Below the pieces are notes generated by a model. It did no database searches, had not been told where the DNA came from, and saw only the letters and a program-made list of their open reading frames with translations. Of a stretch of DNA of 64,000 nucleotides, positions 48,842 through 56,990 are shown piece by piece. The DNA is from Candidatus Symbiobacter mobilis CR (GTDB lineage Bacteria > Pseudomonadota > Gammaproteobacteria > Burkholderiales > Burkholderiaceae_C). A program made the position numbers and the translations under genes. Location of the stretch: the NCBI RefSeq assembly GCF_000477435.1, contig NC_022576.1, positions 2,542,001 to 2,606,000 of the forward strand, given 5' to 3'. Position 1 is the stretch's first letter, and each line of letters opens with the position of its first letter.

Positions 48842-50327
48842 GAATGAAAGGGACTTCCCCGTCCCGAGGTAGCGGCGGAAGCCGCTGGCAGCGGTTGCTG
48901 CCATGATTGAGGTTTCACACTGAATCATTCGTTCGAAAGGGGAAGTCCATGAATATTGTCACCGTAGGCATCGATCTCGCCAAGAATGTATTCGCTTTGC
49001 ATGGTGTTGACCAGAGCGGCAAGGCGGTTTTCATCAAGCCCAAGGTGGCTCGCAGCCAACTGCTCGAAATGATCGCCCACCTGCCGCCCTGCCTGATCGG
49101 CATGGAAGCCTGCTCCGGTGCGCATTACTGGGCAAGAGAATTCAGCCGCTTCGGCCACACCGTGAAGTTGATGGCGCCGAAGTTCGTGGCGCCCTACCGG
49201 ATGAGCGGCAAACGCGGCAAGAATGACGCCGCCGATGCCGCAGCTATCTGCGAAGCCGTCATCCGGCCCAACATGCGCTTCGTCCCGATCAAGGACGTCG
49301 ATCAACAAGCCATTCTCTGCCTGCACCGCACCCGGCAAGGTTTTGTCGAAGAACGCACCGCGCTCTACAACCGCTTGCGCGGCCTGATCAGTGAATTCGG
49401 CATTGTTTTGCCGCAGAAAGTCGAACGCCTGCGCCGGGAAATCGGCGCCCATCTCGAAGCACTCCCCGGTTGGGCCAATCGTTGTGTCGGCGACCTGCTT
49501 GCTCACGCCGACCGCCTGAATGAACGCATTGAGGAATACGACAAAGCAATTGCCCAAGCTGCCCGCCTGGACGCCAGAAGCCGACAACTCATGCAACTCC
49601 CCGGGATCGGCCCGACCACGGCCAGCGCCCTGGTTGCCAGCCTGGGCGGCGGCCACGACTTCAAGAACGGTCGGCAACTCGCCGCCTGGGCCGGACTCGT
49701 CCCCGGCCAATACAGCAGTGGCGGCAAGGCACGCTTGGGCAGGATCACCAAGGCGGGCGACGCCTACCTGCGCAGTCTGCTCGTCATGGGCGCCCGATCT
49801 GTTCTCGCCGGACTCGGCGACAAGCAAGACCGCTTCAGTCGCTGGGCCAGGAATCTGGTCGAACGACGGGGCTACTGGAAAGCGGCGGTCGCCATCGCCG
49901 CCAAGAATCTGCGGCTGGCCTGGGCGGTATTGCACTACGGCGACGATTTCCGACGCATCGAAGAGACTGCCTGAACAGCAAAATCGTCTGTAGGGCAAAT
50001 GAAAAAGGAATCACCGGCTGATCGCTGGCAGCCCAAGACCAGCGAAGCACTGCCAGCGTTGATGTGAAGCGGGTTGGACCCGCGCGGGGAGAGCCTGATT
50101 AGCTCCAGGAGAGGAAGTCACTCTCGGCTAACGAATGAGGTCCCCGCGCGCGTCTTTTATCAGGGTCCGGGCAAAAGCCCAACATGACCGGTTGTAGTAC
50201 CGCAGTCCTTCACCTTCTCGCACCGACACGGCAGGGAATTGATGAATCGCAGAAAAACAGGATCAGGAATGAAACGATAAAACTTCAGAACGTCGCTTGC
50301 GGAAAACGGGGAAGCCCTTGTAGTAGA
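48842..50327 (+). mobile_element. IS1111-type (IS110 family) element inserted at an attC-like core
   Basis: About 1.49 kb. Subterminal inverted repeats AAGGGACTTCCCCGT (48848-48862) and ACGGGGAAGCCCTT (50306-50319) lie 6-8 bp inside the ends, as in IS1111 elements. Direct GCTAAC is present on both sides (48836-48841; 50328-50333) and the right flank is an attC. The left non-coding end carries three hairpins: 48850-48865, 48871-48886 (GGAA loop) and 48887-48902. The right end has about 350 bp non-coding with repeated sequence shared with the truncated relative at 51011-51769. This fits the attC-targeting IS1111 group. Confidence 0.8.
48949..49974 (+). CDS. IS110/IS1111-family DEDD transposase
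   Basis: 341 residues from ATG 48949 (MNIVTVGIDLAKNVFALHG). The N-terminal RuvC-like DEDD domain (Asp in GIDLAKN, GMEACSGAHYWARE, KRGKNDAADAAAICEA) and C-terminal transposase_20 domain (LMQLPGIGPTTASALVASLG, SGGKARLGRITKAGDAYLR) are both present. This type of recombinase works with a structured element-encoded bridge RNA. Intact. Confidence 0.93.
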   Translation: MNIVTVGIDLAKNVFALHGVDQSGKAVFIKPKVARSQLLEMIAHLPPCLIGMEACSGAHYWAREFSRFGHTVKLMAPKFVAPYRMSGKRGKNDAADAAAICEAVIRPNMRFVPIKDVDQQAILCLHRTRQGFVEERTALYNRLRGLISEFGIVLPQKVERLRREIGAHLEALPGWANRCVGDLLAHADRLNERIEEYDKAIAQAARLDARSRQLMQLPGIGPTTASALVASLGGGHDFKNGRQLAAWAGLVPGQYSSGGKARLGRITKAGDAYLRSLLVMGARSVLAGLGDKQDRFSRWARNLVERRGYWKAAVAIAAKNLRLAWAVLHYGDDFRRIEETA

Positions 50328-50380
50328 GCTAACCGGCGCTGCACGGCTTTATCGCGCAGCGTTTGTGTTGAGCGCCGGGT
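50327..50380 (+). other. Integron attC site (5' part), interrupted by a group II intron remnant
   Basis: Palindrome AGCTAAC-CGGCGCT-GC ... GCAGC ... AGCGCCG-GGT. The arms CGGCGCT (50334-50340) and AGCGCCG (50371-50377) pair, with inner GCTGC/GCAGC. The missing right core continues after the intron remnant as CAGGT (50613), giving GTCAGGT. The hicB cassette gene ends in it. Confidence 0.7.
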
Positions 50381-50612
50381 GTGCGCCCAGCATGTGCGCG
50401 AACGAATAGGGTGAAAACCCCTTGAGCGAGAACCGGATGGGACTCATCGTGAGCAATAGTCACCACCAGCCGACGGCAAGGGCTGCTTCGCGAGGAGTAG
50501 TCTGGAGGAAGCCAGAGTGCAAAGGTGCGAGCCGACTTGTAGCACCGCCCACTGCGTACCCGCACGGTGGGTGGTGTGGGGGGCGACGGTTAGAAGCCGT
50601 TGCCTACCCGAT
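50381..50612 (+). mobile_element. Group II intron remnant, 232 bp, ORF entirely deleted
   Basis: Starts GTGCGCCCAGCATG, the group II 5' end (GUGYG), and continues with domain I sequence very like 57454 onward (GCCGACGGCAAGGGCTGCTT, GAGGAAGCC). It then jumps at about 50530 into the domain V-VI region (GAGCCGACTTG ... GACGGTTAGAAGCCGTTGCC) and ends CTACCCGAT. Everything between, including the maturase, is gone. Confidence 0.8.
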
Positions 50613-50830
50613 CAGGTGGTCAAAGCAACTTCAATAAATTTGCTATTGGATTTGGGCATCGGAATTGGTTGACCTTCGAATCGCAAGTCTTCCAAGTGAA
50701 ATGGAATAGCCTCTTGAATAAGGCTGACAACTTCATCTTCAGTTTCACCAACGGCGACACAGCCCGGAAGGTCCGGAACGAAAGAACCATAACTTGTCTC
50801 GCCTTTTTCAACCACTACCAAATATCGCAT
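50612..50830 (-). CDS. hicB: HicB-family antitoxin, orphaned
   Basis: 72 residues, the HicB_lk/UPF0150 fold: MRYLVVVEKGETSYGSFVPDLPGCVAVGETEDE, lacking a separate DNA-binding extension. Its stop falls in the attC core next to the intron remnant. The hicA directly upstream has an internal deletion, so this antitoxin has no active cognate toxin here, though it might cross-neutralise others. Confidence 0.83.
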   Translation of the reverse strand: MRYLVVVEKGETSYGSFVPDLPGCVAVGETEDEVVSLIQEAIPFHLEDLRFEGQPIPMPKSNSKFIEVALTT

Positions 50831-50832
50831 GA

Positions 50833-50973
50833 TTACTCCTTTAAGCCAGCTTGCTTGAGTACCCTGTTCAAGGTTCCGGGTGGCACGTCTACGCTGAGTT
50901 TTCCAGCAATAGTAACGGTTCCAGATTTAATCTGTCCTTTTCAATAACCCGTATCAACTCCAAAACTTTCATG
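50833..50973 (-). pseudogene. hicA: hicA toxin pseudogene with internal deletion
   Basis: ATG 50973 reads MKVLELIRVIEKD, the HicA N-terminus. The frame then shifts and the C-terminal part SGTVTIAGKLSVDVPPGTLNRVLKQAGLKE follows in another frame, ending TAA 2 bp before hicB. Roughly 50-60 bp carrying the catalytic-His segment of HicA are missing. GGAG before hicB is retained. A GTTAGGC core (complement at 51004-51010) lies just upstream. Confidence 0.75.
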
Positions 50974-51010
50974 CGGAAAATTTTACGCCCTGCCCACGAA
51001 AACGCCTAAC

Positions 51011-51769
51011 GAATGAAATGGACTTTCCCATCCTGGATGATCCGCACAGTCACGAGATACGGAATCAAAATGCCACGCTGAGAAGTCGCATCTCTCATCA
51101 ACTCACTGGTTTTCTGGCAGGGGAAATCTCATGGCTATCGTAACCGTTGGCATCGAGCTGGCAAAGAATGTCTTCGCCGTGCATGGTGTGGATTCTTCCG
51201 GAAATGCCGTGCTGATACGCCCCCACGTGCCTCGCACGAAGCTGCCTGAACTCATCGCCTCACTACCGCCATGCTTCATCGGCATGGAAGCCTGCTCCGG
51301 CGCTCACCATTGGGCGCGTCAGTTTGCCACGTTTGGCCACAGCGTGCGTTGGGTGGCTCCCAAATTCGTCGCCCCCTACCGTCCTCTCAGGCAAGCGCGG
51401 CAAGAATGATGCTGCGGACGCAGCGGCCATCTGTGAGGCTACTCGTTGATGTGCAAAGGTTGGGATCTGCGCCGGGAAATGCTCGATGAACTCAAGGGGA
51501 CAAGAGAGGAGAAATCCTCCCAATCCCGACTAACGAATGGGGTACCCGGTGCGCGTCTTTCATCAGGGTCTGCTGCAATCAAAGCAGTAACAGTGACCGT
51601 TTGTAGTACCGCCATCCGCAACATTTTCCAAAGAGCATCAACGAACAGACCACACCGCGATACGGGTTATCTGAGTTGAAAAACCGACAACCAAGACCTG
51701 AGTCAATCGCTACGCGACTGACTCAGGGAGGTTATTGCTTGCAAAGAGGGTGAAGCCCTTGTAGTTCGA
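51011..51769 (+). mobile_element. Truncated IS1111-type element
   Basis: Left end GAATGAAATGGACTTTCCC follows GCCTAAC (51004-51010). The transposase start is at 51131 (MAIVTVGIELAKNVFAVHG), frameshifts near 51385 and breaks off around 51446. The right-end non-coding part (TAACGAATG at 51531, GCGCGTCTTTCATCAGGGTC, GAAGCCCTT) corresponds to 50129-50327. A 9-bp perfect hairpin CCTGAGTCA/TGACTCAGG lies at 51697-51727. GTTAGGC (51770-51776) abuts the right end. Confidence 0.75.
51131..51446 (+). pseudogene. IS110-family transposase, 5' fragment
   Basis: Related to but diverged from 48949-49974. The first about 87 codons are open (GMEACSGAHHWARQF, VAPKFVAPYR). A frameshift precedes SGKRGKNDAADAAAICEAT, after which the remaining two-thirds are deleted. 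Confidence 0.85.
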
Positions 51770-51770
51770 G

Positions 51771-52091
51771 TTAGGCGTCGCTGGTGGAGCGACGAGATGT
51801 ACGCCCGCGAACCTTGGCGGCGGGATTTACTTGTGCGGCATTTACCGTAAGAGGCCCAAGCTTATCTACACGCGTCAGTCCGAGCTTTGCGAGGCCGATC
51901 ATTGCTCCAGGAGTGATCTGCGCAGGCGTGGGACCGAAGTTCCCGAATGCGAACTGATACTCAAGCAGTAGGTCGTACAGGCCTTCGTGCAAGCCATACT
52001 TTTTGACCAGGAGTTCAGCTACTTCCTTCATTGAGAGTGGCGTAGCGACGGGAACTGGGGCTTGGGGTTGCGCTAGCGATTCAGTGGACAT
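51771..52091 (-). CDS. Small protein of unknown function, third gene of a HicAB cassette
   Basis: 106 residues. I do not recognise a family. Residues 20-65 (MKEVAELLVKKYGLHEGLYDLLLEYQFAFGNFG) look helical and the C-terminus is basic (RGRTSRRSTSDA). The ATG overlaps the end of hicB by 11 bp, implying coupled translation. The stop codon (TTA on the plus strand) lies within GTTAGGC, the cassette core site, so it is the terminal gene of the cassette. Confidence 0.6.
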   Translation of the reverse strand: MSTESLAQPQAPVPVATPLSMKEVAELLVKKYGLHEGLYDLLLEYQFAFGNFGPTPAQITPGAMIGLAKLGLTRVDKLGPLTVNAAQVNPAAKVRGRTSRRSTSDA

Positions 52092-52527
52092 TTGATGTGC
52101 TCCATTGAACGTTGTCCGATGCCACAGCTTGAACTGTCTTGATCATTCGAGGTGGGGTCTCAAAAGTGACCGTCACAGTGTGGTTTATCTCGGTGCGAAC
52201 ATTGAGGAAGGCATCAAGTGCTTGGACCACAACATCGTTTAGAGCGACCTCATCGCAGACTGCTCTCATGGCGGCAGCGCGATGAAGAGCGGGAGGAACG
52301 CGAACGTTGAACAGGCCCCTAAATGGACGCTGAGGTTCCTTTCCAACTTCAGCGCAAGTCGCGATGTAGTCGTCGACGGCCGCCTCAAACTCGGCCTGCA
52401 GACCATTTGGATCTGAGGCCTGATAGGTGACGAGATCATCGATGAACAAGATTCGACCATGACACACATGGCGCGACATATCGATCTCGGCCGTTCCTTC
52501 GTAGTCCTTGTACTTGAGTGTGTCCAT
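52081..52527 (-). CDS. hicB: HicB-family antitoxin with RHH-like C-terminus
   Basis: 148 residues: N-terminal HicB fold (LKYKDYEGTAEIDMSRHVCHGRILFIDDL ... LQAEFEAAVDDYIATC) and an Arc/CopG-like DNA-binding part (FRGLFNVRVPPALHRAAAMRA ... LNDVVVQALDAFL). The usual order is hicA first, then hicB, as here with a 2-bp gap. Autoregulation of its operon is expected for the family. Confidence 0.87.
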   Translation of the reverse strand: MDTLKYKDYEGTAEIDMSRHVCHGRILFIDDLVTYQASDPNGLQAEFEAAVDDYIATCAEVGKEPQRPFRGLFNVRVPPALHRAAAMRAVCDEVALNDVVVQALDAFLNVRTEINHTVTVTFETPPRMIKTVQAVASDNVQWSTSNVH

Positions 52528-52529
52528 TG

Positions 52530-52790
52530 CTATTTCTTGATGAATCCATAGGCCCGCAGATGCTCGACTACTCCCACGACACAGCCCTTGTCAACTACTG
52601 GCGAAGGGTGGGGTTCGTGACAGATCACGAGCGCCTCCTTCTCGGCGTGAAAGAACTTGCGGCGCGATCCGCTGTTCTTGAGCATCTTGTAGCCGAGGTG
52701 CTCGAGTAGTGCCTTGAGATCGTTCCACTTGAGGTCAGCGGGTGGCGGGATGGCGCACAGCCTATCGAGTGCCTTCTGGTGCTTAGACAT
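52530..52790 (-). CDS. hicA: HicA-family mRNA interferase toxin
   Basis: 86 residues, slightly longer than typical. WNDLKALLEHLGYKMLKNSGSRRKFFH carries the HicA double-stranded-RNA-binding-like fold. The catalytic position after GSR is followed by RKFFH, with the His offset from the usual GSHH, so activity is uncertain. PHPSPVVDKGCVVGVVEHL is the typical C-terminal half. First gene of a three-gene minus-strand unit with hicB and 51771-52091. Confidence 0.83.
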   Translation of the reverse strand: MSKHQKALDRLCAIPPPADLKWNDLKALLEHLGYKMLKNSGSRRKFFHAEKEALVICHEPHPSPVVDKGCVVGVVEHLRAYGFIKK

Positions 52791-52861
52791 GCAGCATACA
52801 TCCGTGTGGGCATCAGTGTAACCGTAAAGTAGTTACGCCTGTTGACCTCTGTTTAGGGGGA

Positions 52862-52952
52862 AGATGTCGTCGAGCGAGCCGACTTGTTGAATCGCCCATT
52901 GCGGACCCGCACGGTGGGTGGGGTGACGGCTAGAAACCGATGCCTACCCGAT
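52862..52952 (+). mobile_element. Group II intron 3'-end fragment (domains V-VI)
   Basis: GATGTCGTCGAGCGAGCCG ... ACGGTGGGTGG ... ends CTACCCGAT, followed by TAGGC (attC core remainder). Domain VI is shortened relative to the other copies. The rest of the intron is absent. Confidence 0.75.
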
Positions 52953-53171
52953 TAGGCATCGGTGCTGAACAGGCGCACACGACGCACAACCCACGAACGG
53001 TAGCCAGCGCACAAAAGTCAAAACAATATTTCAACAGCAAGTGCAACAAAGGCGCAGCTAATGCAAAATGATAGCTGATAACATAGATTTGACAAGGGGT
53101 ATAGGCACGAAAGGCATCACAATTTGAACTGCCTAACCGATGATTTCCATCCTGCACCCTGTCGCGTCAGC

Positions 53172-54050
53172 TCAGTAGCACGTCGTCCGGTAGTGCCCTT
53201 TGACCTTGGTGCCATCCTTGCGGGTGTAGCTGTTGATCCACACCGTTTTGCATCCTGTCACTGGTGTGTAGGGCTTGGTGCTGGTACCAGTACTTGTTGA
53301 AGGCGTCACCACAGGCGTTGTTAGTGTGGTGGTTGCGGGGGCGGACCACACTGGATCGTCGCTGGTGCAGGTGGGTGGAGTCGGGTCGGTGCCGTTGCGA
53401 TACACCCAAGGCGGCGTGGCCACAAAAGCCCACAAATCCAAATCTGCGGATTCAGCGGCAGACTGCGCAGCAGCAAACTCTATCCGCAAATCGGCGGGTT
53501 GCTCGCACTGGTATTGCTTGTAATGCCATGCTGAACCCGAGCGCACCTGCTGGAGGTTGGCAAAAACGCAGCCACTGGTGAACACCGAACCCACCGTGCG
53601 ACCGTACTTGTCCACCTTGCTGTAGTACACCGTGACGGACTTGCCTTCGACCAGCGATTTCAGGTTGTCCCTTGACTGGGTGCCGTAGGTTTGGGCCAAC
53701 TCAGGGGCATCAATTGCATCCAGCCGGACGGTGGTAGATCCAAGCTTGATGGTGTCGCCATCATGCACCGAAGTAACCACCCCGACCATAGATGTCGATG
53801 GTACGGTGTAACCGCAAAACGTGACCGTGTTGCTGGTGGCGAAGCTGGCGTTGGGGGCCAAATCCAGGTTGTTTGAGGGGGCATCCAGTTCCAGTTGAAG
53901 CGGGGGTTGTGCCACGGGGACTGGAGTGGCCTCGGTCGCAGCTACCCACGTTGAAGGGGCGGAAGTTGATGGCTCTGGGTCGTCACCGCCGCCACAGGCG
54001 GCCAAGGCTAGTATGGTCAGCGAGGCTACAAAGGTAAGAATGGGTTTCAT
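53172..54050 (-). CDS. SNase-like (thermonuclease-family) lipoprotein
   Basis: 292 residues. Lipoprotein signal peptide with lipobox LALAAC (Cys about 19), then a low-complexity spacer, then a staphylococcal-nuclease domain about 85-215: VTSVHDGDTIKL, VRLDAIDAPELAQTYG (catalytic Arg, Asp, Glu) and DKYGRTVGSVF (second Arg). A Thr/Pro linker leads to a C-terminal motif CKTVWINSYTRKDGTKVKGHYRTTC, a repeat often seen on secreted proteins. Probably an exported, membrane-anchored nuclease. GCCTAAC at 53131-53137 lies just past its end. Minus strand like the other cassette genes. Confidence 0.85.
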   Translation of the reverse strand: MKPILTFVASLTILALAACGGGDDPEPSTSAPSTWVAATEATPVPVAQPPLQLELDAPSNNLDLAPNASFATSNTVTFCGYTVPSTSMVGVVTSVHDGDTIKLGSTTVRLDAIDAPELAQTYGTQSRDNLKSLVEGKSVTVYYSKVDKYGRTVGSVFTSGCVFANLQQVRSGSAWHYKQYQCEQPADLRIEFAAAQSAAESADLDLWAFVATPPWVYRNGTDPTPPTCTSDDPVWSAPATTTLTTPVVTPSTSTGTSTKPYTPVTGCKTVWINSYTRKDGTKVKGHYRTTCY

Positions 54051-54252
54051 GCGATTCTGATTAATAAAACTAATGTGTAAGGAAGGTCTGCATAAATCCC
54101 AATTTCGGCGGCCTATTTGTCGTAACCTATTGATTATTCTGTGGCAGAAACATAAAAAAATGACTTATGCAGAGGTTCCCTAACTCAGGGGCGCAGAGTT
54201 AGACAGTGAATAGTAACAAAGAGGATTGCAGCACAAGGAGGGTCATGGAATT

Positions 54253-54528
54253 TTACGCTGGACATGATGCTTGTCCTTCTTTGAATTTTTCCATAGATTT
54301 GGATGCATTTTCAAAATATGATTCAGAGAAAATCTGTCCCATATTCAATTCGTTACGCATGAATGTTAAAAATCCTTTTTCCGTGCTGTTCATGCTTTCA
54401 ATTAGTTGAATTTTTCCTTGATCTGGACAAGGCGGAACCGTTAATTTTTCAGTTTCTCGTTTGATAGATTGTAAATTTGCAACAGGGCCGGATAATGCAA
54501 TTCTTCCCGTGGTCGATGCAATTTTCAA
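54253..54528 (-). CDS. Doubtful small ORF, unknown
   Basis: 91 codons from TTG in AT-rich DNA (IALSGPVANLQSIKRETEKL ...). No recognisable family and no Shine-Dalgarno at the start, but it is on the strand of the cassette genes and lies just right of a CTAACTC/GAGTTAG palindrome at 54180-54202. It may be a cassette gene or chance. Confidence 0.25.
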   Translation of the reverse strand: MKIASTTGRIALSGPVANLQSIKRETEKLTVPPCPDQGKIQLIESMNSTEKGFLTFMRNELNMGQIFSESYFENASKSMEKFKEGQASCPA

Positions 54529-54844
54529 TGGTCATTCCAGCGTGCAACAATATCATCCACGGATTTCAATGAAGCCGTTAGTGTATCGTGCTGTGCCTGC
54601 TCCTCTTCTTTCCTTTGTTCTAAAGATTTTCGCTCTCGGTCAGCCTGATTTTCACGTTGTTATGCTTGCGCAGTTTCTTGTGCATTTTTTGAAGGATTCT
54701 TTGTTTATTTTTGTATTCGCTAAATTTCCATGCACCAATAAATAATATTACAAGTAACAGAAAATCATCCAAACTGAAAATCTTGTTGTGATCTTTTTGT
54801 CTTTAGGAAAAAATTTTCTTTAACATTTTTTATTATCAATCACA
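54529..54844. other. AT-rich spacer, no feature recognised
   Basis: Between the doubtful small ORF and the IS200/IS605 left end. Base composition is clearly more AT-rich than the core chromosome. I see no gene, RNA or repeat in it. Confidence 0.4.
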
Positions 54845-55084
54845 AGGTTAAAACCACCGGCTTTAGCCGGTCAGCTTTAGCTACGCGAATAAGCCTCAAA
54901 AAAGGGGACGGCATGGATTATAGATACGGAAGTCATACAGTATTCCAGATAGAGTATCACTTTGTATGGGTTACGAAATACCGTTACAAGGTTCTGACGG
55001 GAGAAATTGGGGAGCGGGTCAGAGAGCTAGTGCGAGAAACATGTGAGGCATTTGAAATCAGGATTGTGAAGGGTGTGGTAAGTA

Positions 55085-56990
55085 GTATCTGACAGAAAAA
55101 TAGAAAACCATGCAAAATCAACAGGGTACGCTACGTTTGGGTGGGTGAAGATTGAGCCGCTTTCCTGCGATTTTCATGAGATTATGCATAAGATGTCGCA
55201 TTACACACAAAATTTTTAATTTTGATATAATATTTTCATCCTACTTCAATCTTCATTAAAATAATTGGGAACTACATGCGCTCTGTCATAAATCCTCAGA
55301 TGAAATTAGGCGAAGATCCTATCGCCAACATTCAACTTGATCTGCGTTCTCGCGATGATATCCCAAAATTGCTGCTAGGACTTCAGTACATCTACACAAT
55401 ACCAGACGTACGCAAAGAAGTTTTCTCTATCCTCTCAGAAATTCTCCCGGTACTCCCTTCTGGTGAAAAAGTAAAAGCACATATGGGTCGCCCAGGTATG
55501 TCGCAGTGGCAAATTCTTGTCATCGGTGTGGTTCGATTGGGTCTGAATATCGATTACGACCGATTGGAAGAGCTGGTGAATCAACATCGGACATTGCGAC
55601 AAATGCTCGGGCATACTGACTGGTATGATGAGACAAAATACAACGTGCAAACCCTGAAAGATAATTTGAGGTTATTTACCCCAGAGATTCTTGATCGAAT
55701 CAATCAAGTTGTGGTCAAAACCGGCCATACGCTAGTAAAAAAAAGCCCGGACGACGTTCTACACGGTCGTTGTGATTCCTTTGTCGTTGAAACAGATGTA
55801 CATTTTCCAACCGATTTGAATCTTCTTTTTGATGCTATAAAAAAGATCATTGCATGGAGTGCAAAGTTAGCGGAGAAACATAAATTGTCTGGCTGGCGTC
55901 AGCATGAACACTCTTATCGCCAATTCAAAAAGCAGTATCGCCATATCCAGCGGCTTCGGCGCTCTCATTCAAAAAATGAAGCCAAACGTGCAGCAAAGGA
56001 AGCTGCCATCCACGAAGCATGCGAGGAATATCTCAAGCAAGCCAAAGAGCTGTTCGAGCGCGCCACCCAAACAAGGCAGGAAGTCGTCTTGGCTGCATCG
56101 CAGATCAGCGCACAGGAGCAAGGGTTGCTATCGAAGCTGCAGGTCTTCATAGGGCATGCAGAAAAGTTATCAGATCAGATTCGCCGTAGGGTGATCAACG
56201 GGGAACGCATTCCGCATTCGGAAAAGATATTCTCGCTGTTTGAACCGCATACGGAGTGGATAAGCAAAGGCAAGGCTGGTGTGCCTGTGGAATTGGGGGT
56301 AAAGGTTTGTATTCTGGAAGATCAACATCGTTTCATTCTGCATCATCACGTTATGGAGAAGCAAGAAGATAACGAAGTTGCTGTACCAATGGTTGAAGCT
56401 GCCAAAGAACGATTCTCGACTTTGAATGCCGTGAGTTTTGACAAAGGATTCCACAGTCAAGAGAATCAGAAAAAATTGGCAAAATTATTAGACTGTGCTG
56501 CTTTACCAAAGAAAGGGCGCTGTTCTCAAGCGGAACAAGAACGAGAATCGAGCGAGACATTTGTGAAACTACGGAAAGCACATTCTGCTGTAGAGTCGGC
56601 GATCAATGGATTGGAACACTTTGGTTTGGATATGTGCCCCGATGAGGGAATAAAAGGATTCAAACGCTATGTTTCATTGTCAGTCTTGGCACGAAATTTT
56701 TACCGTATTGGCATGGTGGTTCGTCAGCAATCGATTGATGCCGAGCGAACGACACCACCATCCATTCGTCGAGCGGCTTGATGCCGCTCGACGGTCTTTT
56801 TCAAGGGATGCATGAGTGGTTGCAGAGGATAGCTTTTCCTTCATTCACCAATAATTCAATTTTTGGAGCAGGATACATGGTTTTTGTCAAAATTCGACCG
56901 CAAAAAAATTTGTAATCCGGTCTAGGTTCCGGATCACTTCCTGAAAGTACCGGGTACACGCATCAAAAATCCGACTTTTCTGTCAGCCAC
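55085..56990 (+). mobile_element. 1906-bp IS nested in tnpA, probably ISNCY (ISDol1-like)
   Basis: Flanked by 6-bp target duplication TAAGTA (55079-55084 and 56991-56996). Terminal inverted repeats are GTATCTGACAGAAAA and, on the other strand, GTGGCTGACAGAAAA. It holds a single 501-residue transposase gene. Family assignment is from length, 6-bp duplication and protein character; boundaries are exact from the interrupted tnpA. Confidence 0.88.
55276..56781 (+). CDS. Transposase of the nested IS (ISNCY-like)
   Basis: 501 residues from ATG 55276. The N-terminal DNA-binding part (MGRPGMSQWQILVIGVVRLGL, LRQMLGHTDWYD) is followed by a charged coiled-coil stretch (HSYRQFKKQYRHIQRLRR) and a DDE-type core with candidate acidic residues in VVETDVHFPTD, NAVSFDKGFHS and the C-terminal AHSAVESAINGLEHFGLD. 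No frameshift was seen, so probably active. Codon use is more AT-rich than the core chromosome. Confidence 0.8.
   Translation: MRSVINPQMKLGEDPIANIQLDLRSRDDIPKLLLGLQYIYTIPDVRKEVFSILSEILPVLPSGEKVKAHMGRPGMSQWQILVIGVVRLGLNIDYDRLEELVNQHRTLRQMLGHTDWYDETKYNVQTLKDNLRLFTPEILDRINQVVVKTGHTLVKKSPDDVLHGRCDSFVVETDVHFPTDLNLLFDAIKKIIAWSAKLAEKHKLSGWRQHEHSYRQFKKQYRHIQRLRRSHSKNEAKRAAKEAAIHEACEEYLKQAKELFERATQTRQEVVLAASQISAQEQGLLSKLQVFIGHAEKLSDQIRRRVINGERIPHSEKIFSLFEPHTEWISKGKAGVPVELGVKVCILEDQHRFILHHHVMEKQEDNEVAVPMVEAAKERFSTLNAVSFDKGFHSQENQKKLAKLLDCAALPKKGRCSQAEQERESSETFVKLRKAHSAVESAINGLEHFGLDMCPDEGIKGFKRYVSLSVLARNFYRIGMVVRQQSIDAERTTPPSIRRAA

Noticed and set aside
52930..53157. 75-codon minus-strand reading frame between the intron fragment and the SNase gene
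   Set aside because: It overlaps intron domain VI and the cassette core, has no ribosome site and no recognisable features; treated as non-coding spacer.
53275..53523. Plus-strand small reading frames opposite the SNase gene
   Set aside because: The minus strand has a lipobox, SNase motifs and a sensible start; the plus-strand frames have none.
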